DNA of 64,000 nucleotides from JBNPEO01 sp050490315 (GCF_050490315.1 NZ_JBNPEO010000005.1:62001-126000), one strand, 5' to 3'. Counted from the stretch's first letter, positions 50,131 through 59,760 are shown. Program-made: numbers and translations. The notes: a model not told the origin generated them from the letters alone.

Positions 50131-51522
50131 TTAGAGCGATTGCTGCCAAGCGGACCAGCCGGCATAACTGCCGTCTAGTTCGGTGACGTTGTATCCGGCC
50201 CGGCGCAAAGCGCTTGCCGCAACGGAATTCCGGACCCCGCTCTGGCAGTACGTGACGATAGTTCCCTCGCGAGGAAGTTCGTCCAAGTGCCACATCACGC
50301 GACCACCGCTGAGCTGGTAGGCGCCGGGGATATGGCCAGCGGCGAATTCAGTGCGATTGCGGACGTCCAAAACCACGGCGGAATTGAAACTCCCCAGCTC
50401 TTCAGGACGAAGCAGCGGCGGGATGCTTTGCGGCAAACCCTCAAGGTTTGTCACAAAACCACCAACATTATCGATCCCAACTCGGACTAAGTGATCCCAC
50501 ATTTCCTGAGCCACCGTTTGGCTGGAGGCCAACAGCACTAGCGGGTTTTTATCCGTTTCGGGATTCACTACCCAAGCGCCGAAGCTCGCTGTGGACTTTC
50601 CGGCCGGGATGTTCAGGGAATTGGTAACGGTGCCTTTGTGGACCTCGTTGTTAGCGCGAGTGTCCACAAAAATGATGTTCCCCGCGGCAAGATCCGCTGA
50701 GACGTCGGCAGCAGAAAGCTCGGGCAGTGGCGCGCGTTCGCCCATAACGGCCGGGCCCTCGCGATTTTCACGTTTCATCCGAGCGAAGTAAGCGTGGGCA
50801 TCAGGCTGCCCGTCGAGAAGCTCATTGATAAAACCCTGCTCGTCATTGTTCTCGAGGTAAGGGCCCCACCATGCGTAGAGGCGTTCGTATCCAACGGTCG
50901 ACGACGGGATGGCGCCTAGAGCTTTACCGCAAGCGCTTCCCGCGCCGTGGCCTGGGTGGACCTGGACGTGGTCGGGCAAGGTGAGGAATTTGTCCCGCAG
51001 ACTAGTAAAAAGCTGCTTGGCACCTTCAAAGCGTGTGTCCACGCCGCCGGCAGCTTCGTCCAAAAGGTCAGGCCGGCCTAGGTCTCCGGAGAAAACAAAG
51101 TCTCCCGAGAGCAGGTAGCCGGGGTGATTAGCGAACGCGCCATCGGTGACCAGGAAGGACAAATGCTCAGGGGTGTGGCCGGGGGTGTGTACAGCCTTGA
51201 TGATGATGTTTCCCAAGGGGATTTCGTCGTCGTTATTGAGGCGTTCGGCCTCGAAGCCGTACTGCCAATCGACGCCACCCTCGCCCGAAACGTAGGCGGT
51301 GGCCCCGGTGGCTGCGGCAAGTTCTCGGGTGCCGGAGAGGAAGTCCGCGTGGATGTGCGTTTCAGTCACGGCAGTGATTTTCATACCGTTTTTGGCCGCG
51401 AGGTCTTGGTAGACGGCGATGTCGCGGCGGGGGTCCACCACGAGGGCTTCGCCCTTCGCCTGGCAGCCGATGAAGTAGCTCGCTTGGGCGAGGTCTTCGT
51501 CGTAGATGCGCTCGAGCAACAT
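50131..51522 (-). CDS. Persulfide dioxygenase-rhodanese fusion (CstB/Blh-like)
   Basis: A 463-residue cytoplasmic enzyme that would oxidise low-molecular-weight persulfides to sulfite or thiosulfate. Residues ~1-230 are an ETHE1-type metallo-beta-lactamase fold with THIHADFLSG (metal ligands), HTPGHTPEH, GDFVFSGDLGRPDL and HPGHG. A first rhodanese-like domain (~270-365) has no Cys in the active loop (VLLASSQ). The second (~375-463) has an intact loop TYCQSGVRN. This MBL-rhodanese-rhodanese layout matches CstB-like proteins. It is divergent from the cstR-like repressor across two operators. Confidence 0.9.
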   Translation of the reverse strand: MLLERIYDEDLAQASYFIGCQAKGEALVVDPRRDIAVYQDLAAKNGMKITAVTETHIHADFLSGTRELAAATGATAYVSGEGGVDWQYGFEAERLNNDDEIPLGNIIIKAVHTPGHTPEHLSFLVTDGAFANHPGYLLSGDFVFSGDLGRPDLLDEAAGGVDTRFEGAKQLFTSLRDKFLTLPDHVQVHPGHGAGSACGKALGAIPSSTVGYERLYAWWGPYLENNDEQGFINELLDGQPDAHAYFARMKRENREGPAVMGERAPLPELSAADVSADLAAGNIIFVDTRANNEVHKGTVTNSLNIPAGKSTASFGAWVVNPETDKNPLVLLASSQTVAQEMWDHLVRVGIDNVGGFVTNLEGLPQSIPPLLRPEELGSFNSAVVLDVRNRTEFAAGHIPGAYQLSGGRVMWHLDELPREGTIVTYCQSGVRNSVAASALRRAGYNVTELDGSYAGWSAWQQSL

Positions 51523-51600
51523 ATCGCTCTCCTTTGTTTGGTTCCCGGGTTTGGCGGTTGAGATGTGTCCGCCAAGGTGGGGTCTCTACGTCAAATAATA

Positions 51601-51616
51601 ATACCCTAGGGGGTAT
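51601..51616. promoter_or_regulatory. CsoR/CstR-type operator 1
   Basis: ATACCC-TA-GGGGGTAT is a palindrome with the G-tract form of CsoR-family operators, 78 bases upstream of the dioxygenase start, where it would overlap that gene's promoter. Confidence 0.8.
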
Positions 51617-51668
51617 CGAGCAAATGCAGTTTTGTGACGAAGCGAAGGCGGTCATGGAGTCGCCGATA

Positions 51669-51684
51669 ATACCGGCAGGGGTAT
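51669..51684. promoter_or_regulatory. CsoR/CstR-type operator 2
   Basis: ATACC-GGCA-GGGGTAT is a second, less perfect copy of the same palindrome, ~40 bases before the repressor start, consistent with autoregulation. Confidence 0.78.
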
Positions 51685-51722
51685 AGGCTTAATGTTAGAA
51701 CACCGCCACTTTGGGAGATCCT

Positions 51723-51980
51723 ATGGAACTTGATGCAACAGACCTGACCCCCGTGATTAACCGCCTCAAGCGCGCTCAAGGGCAGCTTGCTGGGGTGACT
51801 CGCATGCTGGAAGAGGGCCGTGACTGCAAGGACATCGTCACTCAGCTCGCCGCTGTATCCAAGGCTCTGGACCGCGCAGGATTTGCGGTCATCGCCAGCG
51901 GTCTGGAGCAATGCCTGCTCCGCGGCGACGAAAGTATGAACACCAAGGACTTGGAAAAGCTCTTCCTCTCGCTCGCATAG
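51723..51980 (+). CDS. cstR: CsoR-family persulfide-sensing repressor (CstR-like)
   Basis: An 85-residue all-helical DNA-binding regulator. Seen: INRLKRAQGQLAGVTRMLEEGRDC with Cys35, and GFAVIASGLEQCL with Cys64. In copper-sensing CsoR a His lies four residues before the second Cys; here that residue is Gly60, so the copper site is incomplete and the two-Cys CstR type fits better. Cys35 and Cys64 would form a di- or trisulfide on contact with persulfides and release the operators. ATG 51723 follows GGGAGA. Confidence 0.88.
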   Translation: MELDATDLTPVINRLKRAQGQLAGVTRMLEEGRDCKDIVTQLAAVSKALDRAGFAVIASGLEQCLLRGDESMNTKDLEKLFLSLA

Positions 51981-52012
51981 CGCTCGTGGTGAGCGGAAGG
52001 CGACCCTTAACT

Positions 52013-52052
52013 AATCGGGCCCCGAGACAAAGTGTCTCGGGGCCCGATTTCG
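52013..52052. terminator. Strong terminator between cstR and lysC
   Basis: AATCGGGCCCCGAGACA (52013-52029) pairs perfectly with TGTCTCGGGGCCCGATT (52033-52049). T-rich tails on both sides suit the convergent genes. Confidence 0.92.
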
Positions 52053-52076
52053 TTTGGGATGTCAGCTCAGTGAGCC

Positions 52077-53435
52077 TTAGCGGCCGGTGCCGCCATAAAC
52101 CGTAGCTTCGGATTCGCCGTCGAGGTCAAATGCCTTGTGGATGGAGCGCACTGCGGCATCAAGGAGGTCGGCCTGGGTTACCACTGAAATGCGAATTTCC
52201 GAGGTGGAGATCATGTCGATGTTGATGCCCGAGGTGGACAGCGCCTCAAAGAACTTGGCCGAAACACCAGGGTGGGAACGCATGCCAGCACCGATCAGTG
52301 ACAACTTGCCGATCTGATCGTTGTAATCGATGCTCTCGAACCCAATTTCCGGCTGGGCCGCGCGCAGAGCGTCCAGGGCGTCGGCACCCTCAACCATGGG
52401 CAGAGTGAAGGAAATATCGGTGTGACCTGTGCCCTTGGTGGAGACGTTCTGCACAATCATGTCGATGTTGGAGTGAGCCTTGGCAATGACCTGGAAGATT
52501 GCAGCAGCCTTGCCAGGAATGTCCGGAACACCCACAACGGTGACCTTAGCTTCGGAGCGATCATGGGCAACTCCGGAGATGATGGGCTGTTCCAAAGCGA
52601 CTCCCTCTTCCATGGTGATTTTGTCCTCGGGACTGGGCAGAACCCAAGTTCCCTCAAGTTGGCTAAATGAGGAGCGAACGTGCAGCGGCACACCAAAACG
52701 GCGGGCATACTCCACACAACGCAAGTGTAGGATTTTGGCGCCAGAGGCCGCCAATTCGAGCATCTCTTCACTCGAGATGCGCTCAATCTTCTGGGCGCTG
52801 GCCACCACGCGCGGATCCGCTGTGTAAACGCCGTCCACATCGGTATAGATCTCACACACGTCTGCATCGAGGGCGGCGGCAAGTGCCACAGCTGTGGTGT
52901 CCGATCCGCCGCGACCCAGTGTGGTGATCTCATTCGTGACGCGGCTAACACCTTGGAACCCTGCAACAATCGCCACGTGACCCTTATCCAAAGAGGTACG
53001 AACGCGGTGTGGATCAACGTGAATAATGCGTGCTTTACCGTGAATGCCGTCCGTGACCATACCGGCCTGAGAGCCGGTGAACGACTGGGCGGTAGCGCCA
53101 AAGTGGTTGATGGCCATGGCGAGCAAAGACATGGAGATACGCTCACCGGCGGAGAGGAGCATGTCCATCTCCCGGGCCGGGGCGTGGTCAGTTACCTGAG
53201 CAGCAAGATCAAGCAGTTCATCGGTGGTGTCACCCATAGCCGAAACCACCACAACTACCTCGTGGCCAGCGTTGTGAGCATCAACCACTCGGCGTGCCAC
53301 TCGCTTGATACCTTCAGCGTCAGCCACCGAAGAACCGCCGAATTTCTGCACAATCAACTGCTTCTCCGGCATTCCTTCAGGCGCGCCGGACTTTGGGCGC
53401 AACTGTTGGGAAAGATCGGAACTGGGCAGACTCAT
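52077..53435 (-). CDS. lysC: Aspartate kinase
   Basis: Phosphorylates aspartate, the first step to lysine, threonine, methionine and diaminopimelate. The 452-residue chain has the kinase motif VQKFGGSSVAD, catalytic TTLGRGGSDTTA and EIYTDVDGVYTADPR, then two ACT domains (VTVVGVPDIPGKAAAIF and LSLIGAGMRSHPGVSAKFF) for feedback control. An internal start near MEEGVAL (residue ~278) could give the separate beta subunit known in Corynebacterium. The first ~20 residues before MPEKQLIVQKFGG are an unusual extension, so a start at 53372 is possible. No asd gene is next to it. Confidence 0.95.
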   Translation of the reverse strand: MSLPSSDLSQQLRPKSGAPEGMPEKQLIVQKFGGSSVADAEGIKRVARRVVDAHNAGHEVVVVVSAMGDTTDELLDLAAQVTDHAPAREMDMLLSAGERISMSLLAMAINHFGATAQSFTGSQAGMVTDGIHGKARIIHVDPHRVRTSLDKGHVAIVAGFQGVSRVTNEITTLGRGGSDTTAVALAAALDADVCEIYTDVDGVYTADPRVVASAQKIERISSEEMLELAASGAKILHLRCVEYARRFGVPLHVRSSFSQLEGTWVLPSPEDKITMEEGVALEQPIISGVAHDRSEAKVTVVGVPDIPGKAAAIFQVIAKAHSNIDMIVQNVSTKGTGHTDISFTLPMVEGADALDALRAAQPEIGFESIDYNDQIGKLSLIGAGMRSHPGVSAKFFEALSTSGINIDMISTSEIRISVVTQADLLDAAVRSIHKAFDLDGESEATVYGGTGR

Positions 53436-53584
53436 GCGTGCACCCTCACTGGTTGGTTGGGGAAAATTCGATAGCCCGGCGGCTTCGCTGACGCGGACGG
53501 TTTTTCTGGTGCCAGTTTATCGCCGGGGAGCTGGGGTACGGAATTGTGACCACATGGCAGGACGCATTGGTGACGAGGGCTGTT

Positions 53585-54592
53585 CTAACGAAGCAAGATC
53601 AGCGCCAGAATGGCCATCACTACTGACGCAAGCAAACCCACCACAAGGGCTTTCCAGTTTTGGTAAAACAGCGATTGGACCCTGACTCTGGTCCCCAACG
53701 CGAACAATGCCATTGAAAGCAGCACTAGCTGCGCCGTGTCCACGCCATTGGCTAGGGATTGGGGCAATGGTGCAAATGTTTGGATCACCACCGCAGCAAG
53801 GAAAGCCGGGACAAACCATGGCATCACCGTGGCGAGTGACCTGTGCGTGCTCGCGCCTCGGTTGGCACGCCATTCGGCCAAGCCCACGAGCGAAATGAGC
53901 GGGACGAGCATCAGCACACGGATGAGCTTGATTAGCACCGCAGTCGCCAACGCGGCCGCACCGGCAACATTTGCCGCGGCTACAACCTGTCCGACGTCGT
54001 GAACGCTCGCCCCCACCCAGCGTCCGAACCCGGCGCTACTAAGTCCCAGCGGATGCCACAGCAACGGGAGAACGGCCATAGCAGCCGTACCGCAGAGGGT
54101 GACAATCGCGATGGGCGGTGCGACGTCGTCGTCGTTGGCTTTGGACACGTGTGCCACGGCGCCGATCGCTGACGCACCGCAGATCGAGAACCCTGCCGCC
54201 ATAAGTAGCGGCTGTTTGCCGGGGAGCCGGAGCAGCTTGCCGAGTGACCACGTGAGTAGAAACGTCACGCAGAGGATCGAGAGTACGGCCTGCCAGACGG
54301 GCCAACCGAGTGCAGCGATGGTGTGCAGGTTCAGTTTAAATCCCAAGAGTACGACGCCGATCCGCATGAAAGTGCTTGCGGCCAGTTCTGTTCCGGGAGC
54401 GAGAGTCCGAGTCAGGGCCCGGCGTGTGACTGGGATTTGAGCAAGCAGAATCCCGACGGCGATGACCGCGGTGAGCGCCGGAAGCGCTGGGAAGATTTTG
54501 TGCAGCAAGGCGGCGCCGAGCGCGGCGCTTAGTGCAGCCAGGACGCCAGGGGTGACGCTGCGCGCACGGACCCTCATTTGAGGAAAGCTCAT
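53585..54592 (-). CDS. YeiH-family putative sulfate/sulfite exporter
   Basis: A 335-residue membrane protein with about 10 helices: PALTAVIAVGILLAQIPVTR, STFMRIGVVLLGFKLNL, AAGFSICGASAIGAVAHVSKANDDD and WVGASVHDVGQVVAAANVAG are typical of the YeiH/UPF0324 family. I start at ATG 54592; the frame is open to 54898 but overlaps the divergent LysR gene. The pairing with a divergent LysR regulator mirrors YeiE-YeiH in enterobacteria, which is tied to sulfite. The substrate is inferred. Confidence 0.87.
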   Translation of the reverse strand: MSFPQMRVRARSVTPGVLAALSAALGAALLHKIFPALPALTAVIAVGILLAQIPVTRRALTRTLAPGTELAASTFMRIGVVLLGFKLNLHTIAALGWPVWQAVLSILCVTFLLTWSLGKLLRLPGKQPLLMAAGFSICGASAIGAVAHVSKANDDDVAPPIAIVTLCGTAAMAVLPLLWHPLGLSSAGFGRWVGASVHDVGQVVAAANVAGAAALATAVLIKLIRVLMLVPLISLVGLAEWRANRGASTHRSLATVMPWFVPAFLAAVVIQTFAPLPQSLANGVDTAQLVLLSMALFALGTRVRVQSLFYQNWKALVVGLLASVVMAILALILLR

Positions 54593-54675
54593 ATATTGAT
54601 GCTTCCCGAACTCGTTACTCGCCGGTAGAGGGCCTACCCTTGGGAGGGTACAAGCAATTCTTGTGGGAGGTTTCC

Positions 54676-55635
54676 GTGTTAGGTCCGCAGGTGCCGAGTC
54701 TGGCTGCTCTGGAAACGCTTGTGACAGTGGGTGAATTAGGGAGCCTGTCCCGAGTTGCTGAGCTTTTTGGGGTGTCCCAGCAGGCTGTTTCCTCGCAAGT
54801 TCGTTCGATGGAGAAAGTTGTGGGCGCGGAACTGATTGTGCGCTCGCCGCGAGGTTCAGAATTGACCACTTCGGGCGCCATGGTTGCTGCGTGGGCACAG
54901 GAAGTGCTCTCTGCCGCGGCCCGGTTGGAAGCCGGGATCGATTCGATCAAGCACCGCGCAGTCCAGCGCCTTGACGTGGCTGCGAGCCTGACGATTGCCG
55001 AATATCTTTTGCCTCGCTGGTTGGTAGCCCTTCGCGAGTGGCAAGAAGAACTGGCCGGAGAAGTCACTCAGGTGGGCCTCAAAGCCGTGAATAGTGAGGC
55101 TGTTATTTCTTTGGTGCGGGGCGGTGAAGTTCGTTTGGGTTTTCTTGAAACACCGGATCTCCCCACAGATTTGCACACCGAAGTGCTGGGTCACGATTCG
55201 CTAGTTATTGCTGTGGCTCCGCGTCATCCGTGGGCTATGCGCAGAACGCCCGTGACGGTTGCTGAATTGGCCCAGACTGGCCTCATCACGCGGGAAGAAG
55301 GCTCCGGGACACGCAAGGTCTTGGAGCAGATGTTTGTGAAGGCTGGTTTCTTGGCCGAGGCGGTTGTGCCTCCTCGGCAAGTGCACGCGAGCACTGCAGC
55401 CGTGCGGACTGCCATTGCAGCCGGCGTTGCGCCGGGGGTGCTGAGTTCTTTGGCCGTTGAGGACGACCTCACCCTTGGCCGGCTGGTGGTGGTTGAAGTG
55501 GCCGGCGTGGACCTCCGGCGCCAGCTCACGGCTGTATGGCGTGGGGGAGCCCGCCCGGTGGAAGCGCCCGTGAGGGATCTGATGCGGTTGGCACGCAGAT
55601 CCCTTGTGGGGTCCGCCGGTGGAGCGGCTGACTAG
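54676..55635 (+). CDS. LysR-family transcriptional regulator (YeiE/CysB-like context)
   Basis: A 319-residue regulator. The winged helix covers ALETLVTVGELGSLSRVAELFGVSQQAVSSQVRSMEKVVG at residues ~8-47, with an effector domain behind it (LEIGFL-type VRLGFLETPDLP). GTG 54676 is preceded by GGGAGG at five bases. It is divergent from the YeiH-like exporter, which it presumably controls in response to sulfur oxyanions. Confidence 0.85.
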   Translation: MLGPQVPSLAALETLVTVGELGSLSRVAELFGVSQQAVSSQVRSMEKVVGAELIVRSPRGSELTTSGAMVAAWAQEVLSAAARLEAGIDSIKHRAVQRLDVAASLTIAEYLLPRWLVALREWQEELAGEVTQVGLKAVNSEAVISLVRGGEVRLGFLETPDLPTDLHTEVLGHDSLVIAVAPRHPWAMRRTPVTVAELAQTGLITREEGSGTRKVLEQMFVKAGFLAEAVVPPRQVHASTAAVRTAIAAGVAPGVLSSLAVEDDLTLGRLVVVEVAGVDLRRQLTAVWRGGARPVEAPVRDLMRLARRSLVGSAGGAAD

Positions 55636-55645
55636 CTAACGCCTG

Positions 55646-56245
55646 CTAATTCAGTGCGTTGCGGCGGCCTTCGAAGGCCCTGCCCAAAGTTACCTCGTCG
55701 GCGTATTCGAGGTCTCCGCCCACGGGAAGACCAGAGGCCAAACGCGTAACGGTGATCCCAATGGTTTTGAGCATACGTGCCAAGTACGTCGCCGTGGCTT
55801 CGCCTTCGAGATTGGGGTCGGTGGCGATGATGATTTCCTGGATGGAGCTGTCATTGAGCCGGGTCAGAAGTTCACGGATTCGAAGTTGCTCCGGGCCAAC
55901 CCCGGCGATCGGGTTAATGGCCCCGCCGAGCACGTGATACCTGCCGCGGAAGGAACGGGTACGTTCCACCGCCAGCACATCCTTGGACTCTTCAACCACA
56001 CAAATGACGCTGGGATCCCGGCGCGGGTCCCGGCAAATGTTGCACAGTTCTTGCTCGGTGACGTTGCCACACACCGTGCAAAACTTCACCCGTTCCTTAA
56101 CGGTGGTGATCGCCGCAACAAGGCGTTTAGTGTCCTCCGGGTCCGCCTCGAGAATGTGGAACGCCAGGCGCTGCGCTGATTTTGGGCCAACGCCAGGGAG
56201 ACGTCCAAGCTCGTCAATCAGCTCTTGAACTGCGCCTTCGTACAC
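55646..56245 (-). CDS. recR: Recombination mediator RecR
   Basis: A 199-residue DNA-clamp protein that loads RecA with RecF/RecO. Seen: helix-hairpin-helix LIDELGRLPGVGPKSAQRLAFHIL, zinc finger CTVCGNVTEQELCNIC, and Toprim motif VVEESKDVLAVERT with ATDPNLEGEATATYL. It follows dnaX by 42 bases on the same strand, a common actinobacterial pair. Confidence 0.97.
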   Translation of the reverse strand: MYEGAVQELIDELGRLPGVGPKSAQRLAFHILEADPEDTKRLVAAITTVKERVKFCTVCGNVTEQELCNICRDPRRDPSVICVVEESKDVLAVERTRSFRGRYHVLGGAINPIAGVGPEQLRIRELLTRLNDSSIQEIIIATDPNLEGEATATYLARMLKTIGITVTRLASGLPVGGDLEYADEVTLGRAFEGRRNALN

Positions 56246-56287
56246 AATTTCCTCATTCTTCGGGTGGATAGTTCAGCGGGGGAGCTA

Positions 56288-59143
56288 CTAGCGCGGAATA
56301 ACTGGGCTGCCGTCAAGATTCAGCTGCGCTACAAGGGTTCCGCCCAGAATACGCTCCACAGCGGCCCGGCCAAACAGGCCAGACTCCTCAATAGTGACGT
56401 CATCCGCGCTGGTGTATTCGTCTACTAGGCCTTGAGGGGCCGACGCCGTCCGGTTGGGTGCCGCTTGTAGGCGCGCCGCCTGCGCCTCAGGACTGTTGGA
56501 CAGACGTTGGTAGAGGCTTGGGCGGGGACCCGGGTTACCTGACTCAGGGGTTGGCTCCACAGGCGTTGGCGCCGCCGTGCTTGACGGCGTTGGCGCTGGT
56601 GCTGCAGGGGTTGGGTACTGTGCTGTGGCAGGAGCGTAGTTGGTTGTGGCGAGCGGAATTGGTTCCGCGGCGTTTGCTACAGCTTGGGTTCCGACGTTGC
56701 TTTCAGTCCCAACTATCCACACGCCGGGCGATTGTTCGCGCGCGCGTTCCCAAGGATCGTCCTTGTTGGGCACGCCTGAGCCGGGGTTGCCCGATTCTTC
56801 AAGCTTGGCCTTGGCAGCGGCCAGTTTTGACACGGGCTTGGTGGTTGCCTGCTTAGCCGGTGCCGGTGCCGGTTCAGATGCAGGTTCAGATGCAGGCGCC
56901 GGGGCTGATGCCGGCACCGTTGCTGCCGCTTGGCTGGTGGCGAGTGAGCGCGGAGCCGGGGGAGTCCAGCCCTCGGGCGGAAGATCGTCTTCGTTGGGAG
57001 GTTCCTCGTCCGCATACGGAACGTCATCGTAGGGGGTTGATGCCCACGATGCTGCTACCTGCGGTTCATCGTCGTCGGCCGCGGATTCTTCGCGTGACAG
57101 GGTGCCAGAAGGAGCAGTGGTTTCTGCCGGGCGCTCAACAGCTGCTGCCACTGGCAGCCCCCAATCGTCGAGGACAATCTCGACGGCGGGCGCAGGGTTT
57201 GCTGCAGAAGATTCCGGAGAAGGGACTTCTGGAGCAACAGAAGCTGGCTCCACCAGATTCTGTTGAACCGGAGCTGCCGCAACGTTTAGCGGTGCCGCGT
57301 CCGCCGGAGCTTCCCGGCTAGCGGGTGCTTTTGGGTTTGGCTCAGAGCTCGATCCGCCGTTGGTAGCGCCGGCGATGGGCGTAATTTGGCAGTCGACTCC
57401 AACAACCTGGGAGATGGCTCTTCTCAGGTTCTCTGAATGATCCCCTCGGCTAAAAGCGCCAGCGAGCCCGGAGGTGGTGAACGCTAGCTGCAGCACTTCA
57501 CCATCGAAGCCACCAACCTGTGCGTTCGGAGCCACCAAGGCCCACGTACTGCGCTTGATCTTGGACAAGGTGTCCAGAACTTCTGGCCAAGCACGACGCA
57601 TCATCTCAACTTGACCCGAGCCGCCTGCCTGACTGCTGGCAGGAGCCTGAGCGGGTGCTTGAGCAGGTGGCTGAGCGGGCGCCAACTGGGGTTTGTTAGC
57701 GGATGCCGCCTGAGCGGAAACCTGAGCAGGAACATGATCCGCGGCCGGGGCAGTCGGCTCTTGAACAACAGGTTTTGCCTCGGCTGCTACTGGTTCTACA
57801 ACCGCGTGCGCCTGGGCCGACTGCGCAGCTGGAACGTTGGTCTCAGTAGCAGCGTGCGCCTGGACCTCAGCAACTGCGGGATGCTGAACTTCCCGCACTG
57901 CCGGGCCCTGACCACCGGACGTTGCTGGCGCTTGTGGTGGCGGAGAAGTGGTGGCGGTTCCGGCGTCGTTCCCGGAAAAAGCCAAACGCCGCTCCAGGCG
58001 ATCAATCCGCGCAACGGATCCACGTTCACTCTGGTCCGCTCCTGGCAAGAGGATGCGGGCGCAAAGCAGCTCAAGGTGCAAACGCGGTGAGGTGGCGCCG
58101 GTCATGTCCGTGAGCGCCGTGTTAGTGACATCTGCCGCGCGGGAAAGCTCAGCCGCGCCAAGATTCTGCGCCTGAGTACGCATACGGGCGATCTGATCCG
58201 CAGGCATTCCGCGCAAAATCGCGGCAGCGCTCTCCGGCATAGCCTGAACAATGATCAGGTCGCGGAAGCGCTCCAGCAGGTCCTCAACAAAGCGTCGCGG
58301 ATCGTGACCGGTCTGAATAACCCGGTCAACGGCGCGGAAAACCGTTCCTGAATCGCCCGCAGCAACAGCATCCACCACGTCATCCAACAATGAGGCGTGC
58401 GTGTAGCCAAGAAGCGCGACGGCCAGCTCATAGTTAAGCCCGTCCTCTCCTGCGCCAGCCATCAACTGGTCCAAAACGGAGAGTGAGTCACGCACTGAAC
58501 CGCCACCGGCTCGGACCACAAGAGAAAGCACGCCCGGGGCAACCGGTACGTTTTCCTGCTGGCACAGCAACTCCAAGTAGGCCATCAGCGGCTCGGGCGG
58601 CACCAAACGGAAGGGGTAGTGGTGCGTGCGGGAGCGGATGGTGCCAATGACCTTGTCCGGCTCCGTGGTGGCGAAGATGAACTTGATGTGTTCCGGCGGC
58701 TCTTCAACGATTTTCAGCAGAGCATTGAAGCCCTGCGGTGTGACCATGTGGGCCTCGTCGATGATAAAGATTTTGTAGCGGTCCCGCACTGGGGCGAAGG
58801 TGGCGCGCTCACGCAGATCACGGGCGTCATCCACACCACCGTGGCTGGCGGCGTCGATCTCAATAACATCTAGGGAGCCTGAACCGCCGCGGGCTAATTC
58901 AACGCAGCTGGGGCACTTTCCGCAAGGGGTGTCGGTGGGGCCTTCAGCGCAGTTGAGGCAGCGGGCTAGGATGCGGGCCGAGGTGGTTTTTCCGCAACCG
59001 CGAGGGCCGGAGAAGAGGTAGGCGTGATTAACGCGGTTCTTGCGCAATGCCGTCATAAGCGGCTCCGTGACATGCTCTTGCCCGATCACGTCCGCGAAAG
59101 AATCCGGGCGGTACCGGCGGTAAAGAGCAGTAGTAACAGTCAC
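56288..59143 (-). CDS. dnaX: DNA polymerase III subunit gamma/tau
   Basis: A 951-residue clamp-loader ATPase. The N-terminal ~370 residues carry Walker A GPRGCGKTTSARIL, a zinc module CLNCAEGPTDTPCGKCPSC, Walker B IFIIDEAHMV and sensor ATTEPDKV. A middle helical domain ending near LLPGAD is followed by ~550 residues rich in Ala, Pro, Glu and Gln, typical of actinobacterial tau tails. I use GTG 59143; GTG 59167 would add eight residues. Upstream lies the SRP RNA. Confidence 0.96.
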   Translation of the reverse strand: MTVTTALYRRYRPDSFADVIGQEHVTEPLMTALRKNRVNHAYLFSGPRGCGKTTSARILARCLNCAEGPTDTPCGKCPSCVELARGGSGSLDVIEIDAASHGGVDDARDLRERATFAPVRDRYKIFIIDEAHMVTPQGFNALLKIVEEPPEHIKFIFATTEPDKVIGTIRSRTHHYPFRLVPPEPLMAYLELLCQQENVPVAPGVLSLVVRAGGGSVRDSLSVLDQLMAGAGEDGLNYELAVALLGYTHASLLDDVVDAVAAGDSGTVFRAVDRVIQTGHDPRRFVEDLLERFRDLIIVQAMPESAAAILRGMPADQIARMRTQAQNLGAAELSRAADVTNTALTDMTGATSPRLHLELLCARILLPGADQSERGSVARIDRLERRLAFSGNDAGTATTSPPPQAPATSGGQGPAVREVQHPAVAEVQAHAATETNVPAAQSAQAHAVVEPVAAEAKPVVQEPTAPAADHVPAQVSAQAASANKPQLAPAQPPAQAPAQAPASSQAGGSGQVEMMRRAWPEVLDTLSKIKRSTWALVAPNAQVGGFDGEVLQLAFTTSGLAGAFSRGDHSENLRRAISQVVGVDCQITPIAGATNGGSSSEPNPKAPASREAPADAAPLNVAAAPVQQNLVEPASVAPEVPSPESSAANPAPAVEIVLDDWGLPVAAAVERPAETTAPSGTLSREESAADDDEPQVAASWASTPYDDVPYADEEPPNEDDLPPEGWTPPAPRSLATSQAAATVPASAPAPASEPASEPAPAPAKQATTKPVSKLAAAKAKLEESGNPGSGVPNKDDPWERAREQSPGVWIVGTESNVGTQAVANAAEPIPLATTNYAPATAQYPTPAAPAPTPSSTAAPTPVEPTPESGNPGPRPSLYQRLSNSPEAQAARLQAAPNRTASAPQGLVDEYTSADDVTIEESGLFGRAAVERILGGTLVAQLNLDGSPVIPR

Positions 59144-59189
59144 AGAGAAAACCCTATCAATCGGCACCGACAGTTTTATAGGGAACTAA

Positions 59190-59281
59190 AAGACCCCTCA
59201 TGCACCCGCCAGAGCCCATTTACCCTTGCTACCTTCCGGTCCTGGGGGAGTTCAACAGGATGACGCCACATGAGGGGCCGT
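59190..59281 (-). ncRNA. ffs: Small signal recognition particle RNA (4.5S-type)
   Basis: On the minus strand the long hairpin is formed by GGCCCCTCATG and CATGAGGGGTC at its ends, and its tip reads AGGACCGGAAGGTAGCAAGG. The GGAA tetraloop with the adjacent AGCA bulge is the Ffh-binding helix 8 signature. TTTT follows the 3' end. Ends are approximate. Confidence 0.93.
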
Positions 59282-59668
59282 CGTCAAGTTTAGCCCAAGA
59301 TCGGCGGTGGCTCGAATCGTCCGGCCATCCGGCGCCACTCGGGGGAGTGTGTCTCACGGCGCAACGGGGAAGTCCTCCCCATTGCGCTTCAGCTGACACC
59401 CTGTCACTATAAATATATCCACCGATTGGGTTTCTGAAACCGGCATAAGCATTTGCCGGGCTGGCCGCGCACTCCTCAAGCGGCCTGGTTGGTGGCGGCA
59501 CTTGGGGAAAATGGGCGCATTGGGGGCGCCCATTTTGCTGAGATTTTGCTGGGAGTGGCTCATGGAGTCCGGCGCATCAGCGGCTTCAGAGTGTATGCGC
59601 AGCTGCTGAATTGGGAAGTGCTGGTAAGTTCCGGTAGTCTAGTATCTGCTTTTGATTCAGAAGCAACT
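59282..59668. other. Intergenic region between SRP RNA and tRNA-Ser
   Basis: No gene is supported in these 387 bases. The only structure noticed is an 11-bp inverted repeat, AAAATGGGCGC (59508-59518) with GCGCCCATTTT (59526-59536), and the promoter expected for the SRP RNA on the minus strand. Confidence 0.55.
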
Positions 59669-59756
59669 GGAGAATTCGCCTAGCGGCCTATGGCGCACGC
59701 CTGGAACGCGTGTTGGGTTCACGCCCTCGGGGGTTCAAATCCCCCATTCTCCGCCA
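59669..59756 (+). tRNA. tRNA-Ser (anticodon GGA)
   Basis: Acceptor arms GGAGAAT and ATTCTCC pair, the discriminator is G and CCA is encoded (59754-59756). The anticodon stem CACGC/GCGTG encloses loop CTGGAAC with anticodon GGA. A long variable arm and the T-arm GGGGG-TTCAAAT-CCCCC are present. 88 bases in total. Confidence 0.97.
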
Positions 59757-59760
59757 AATG

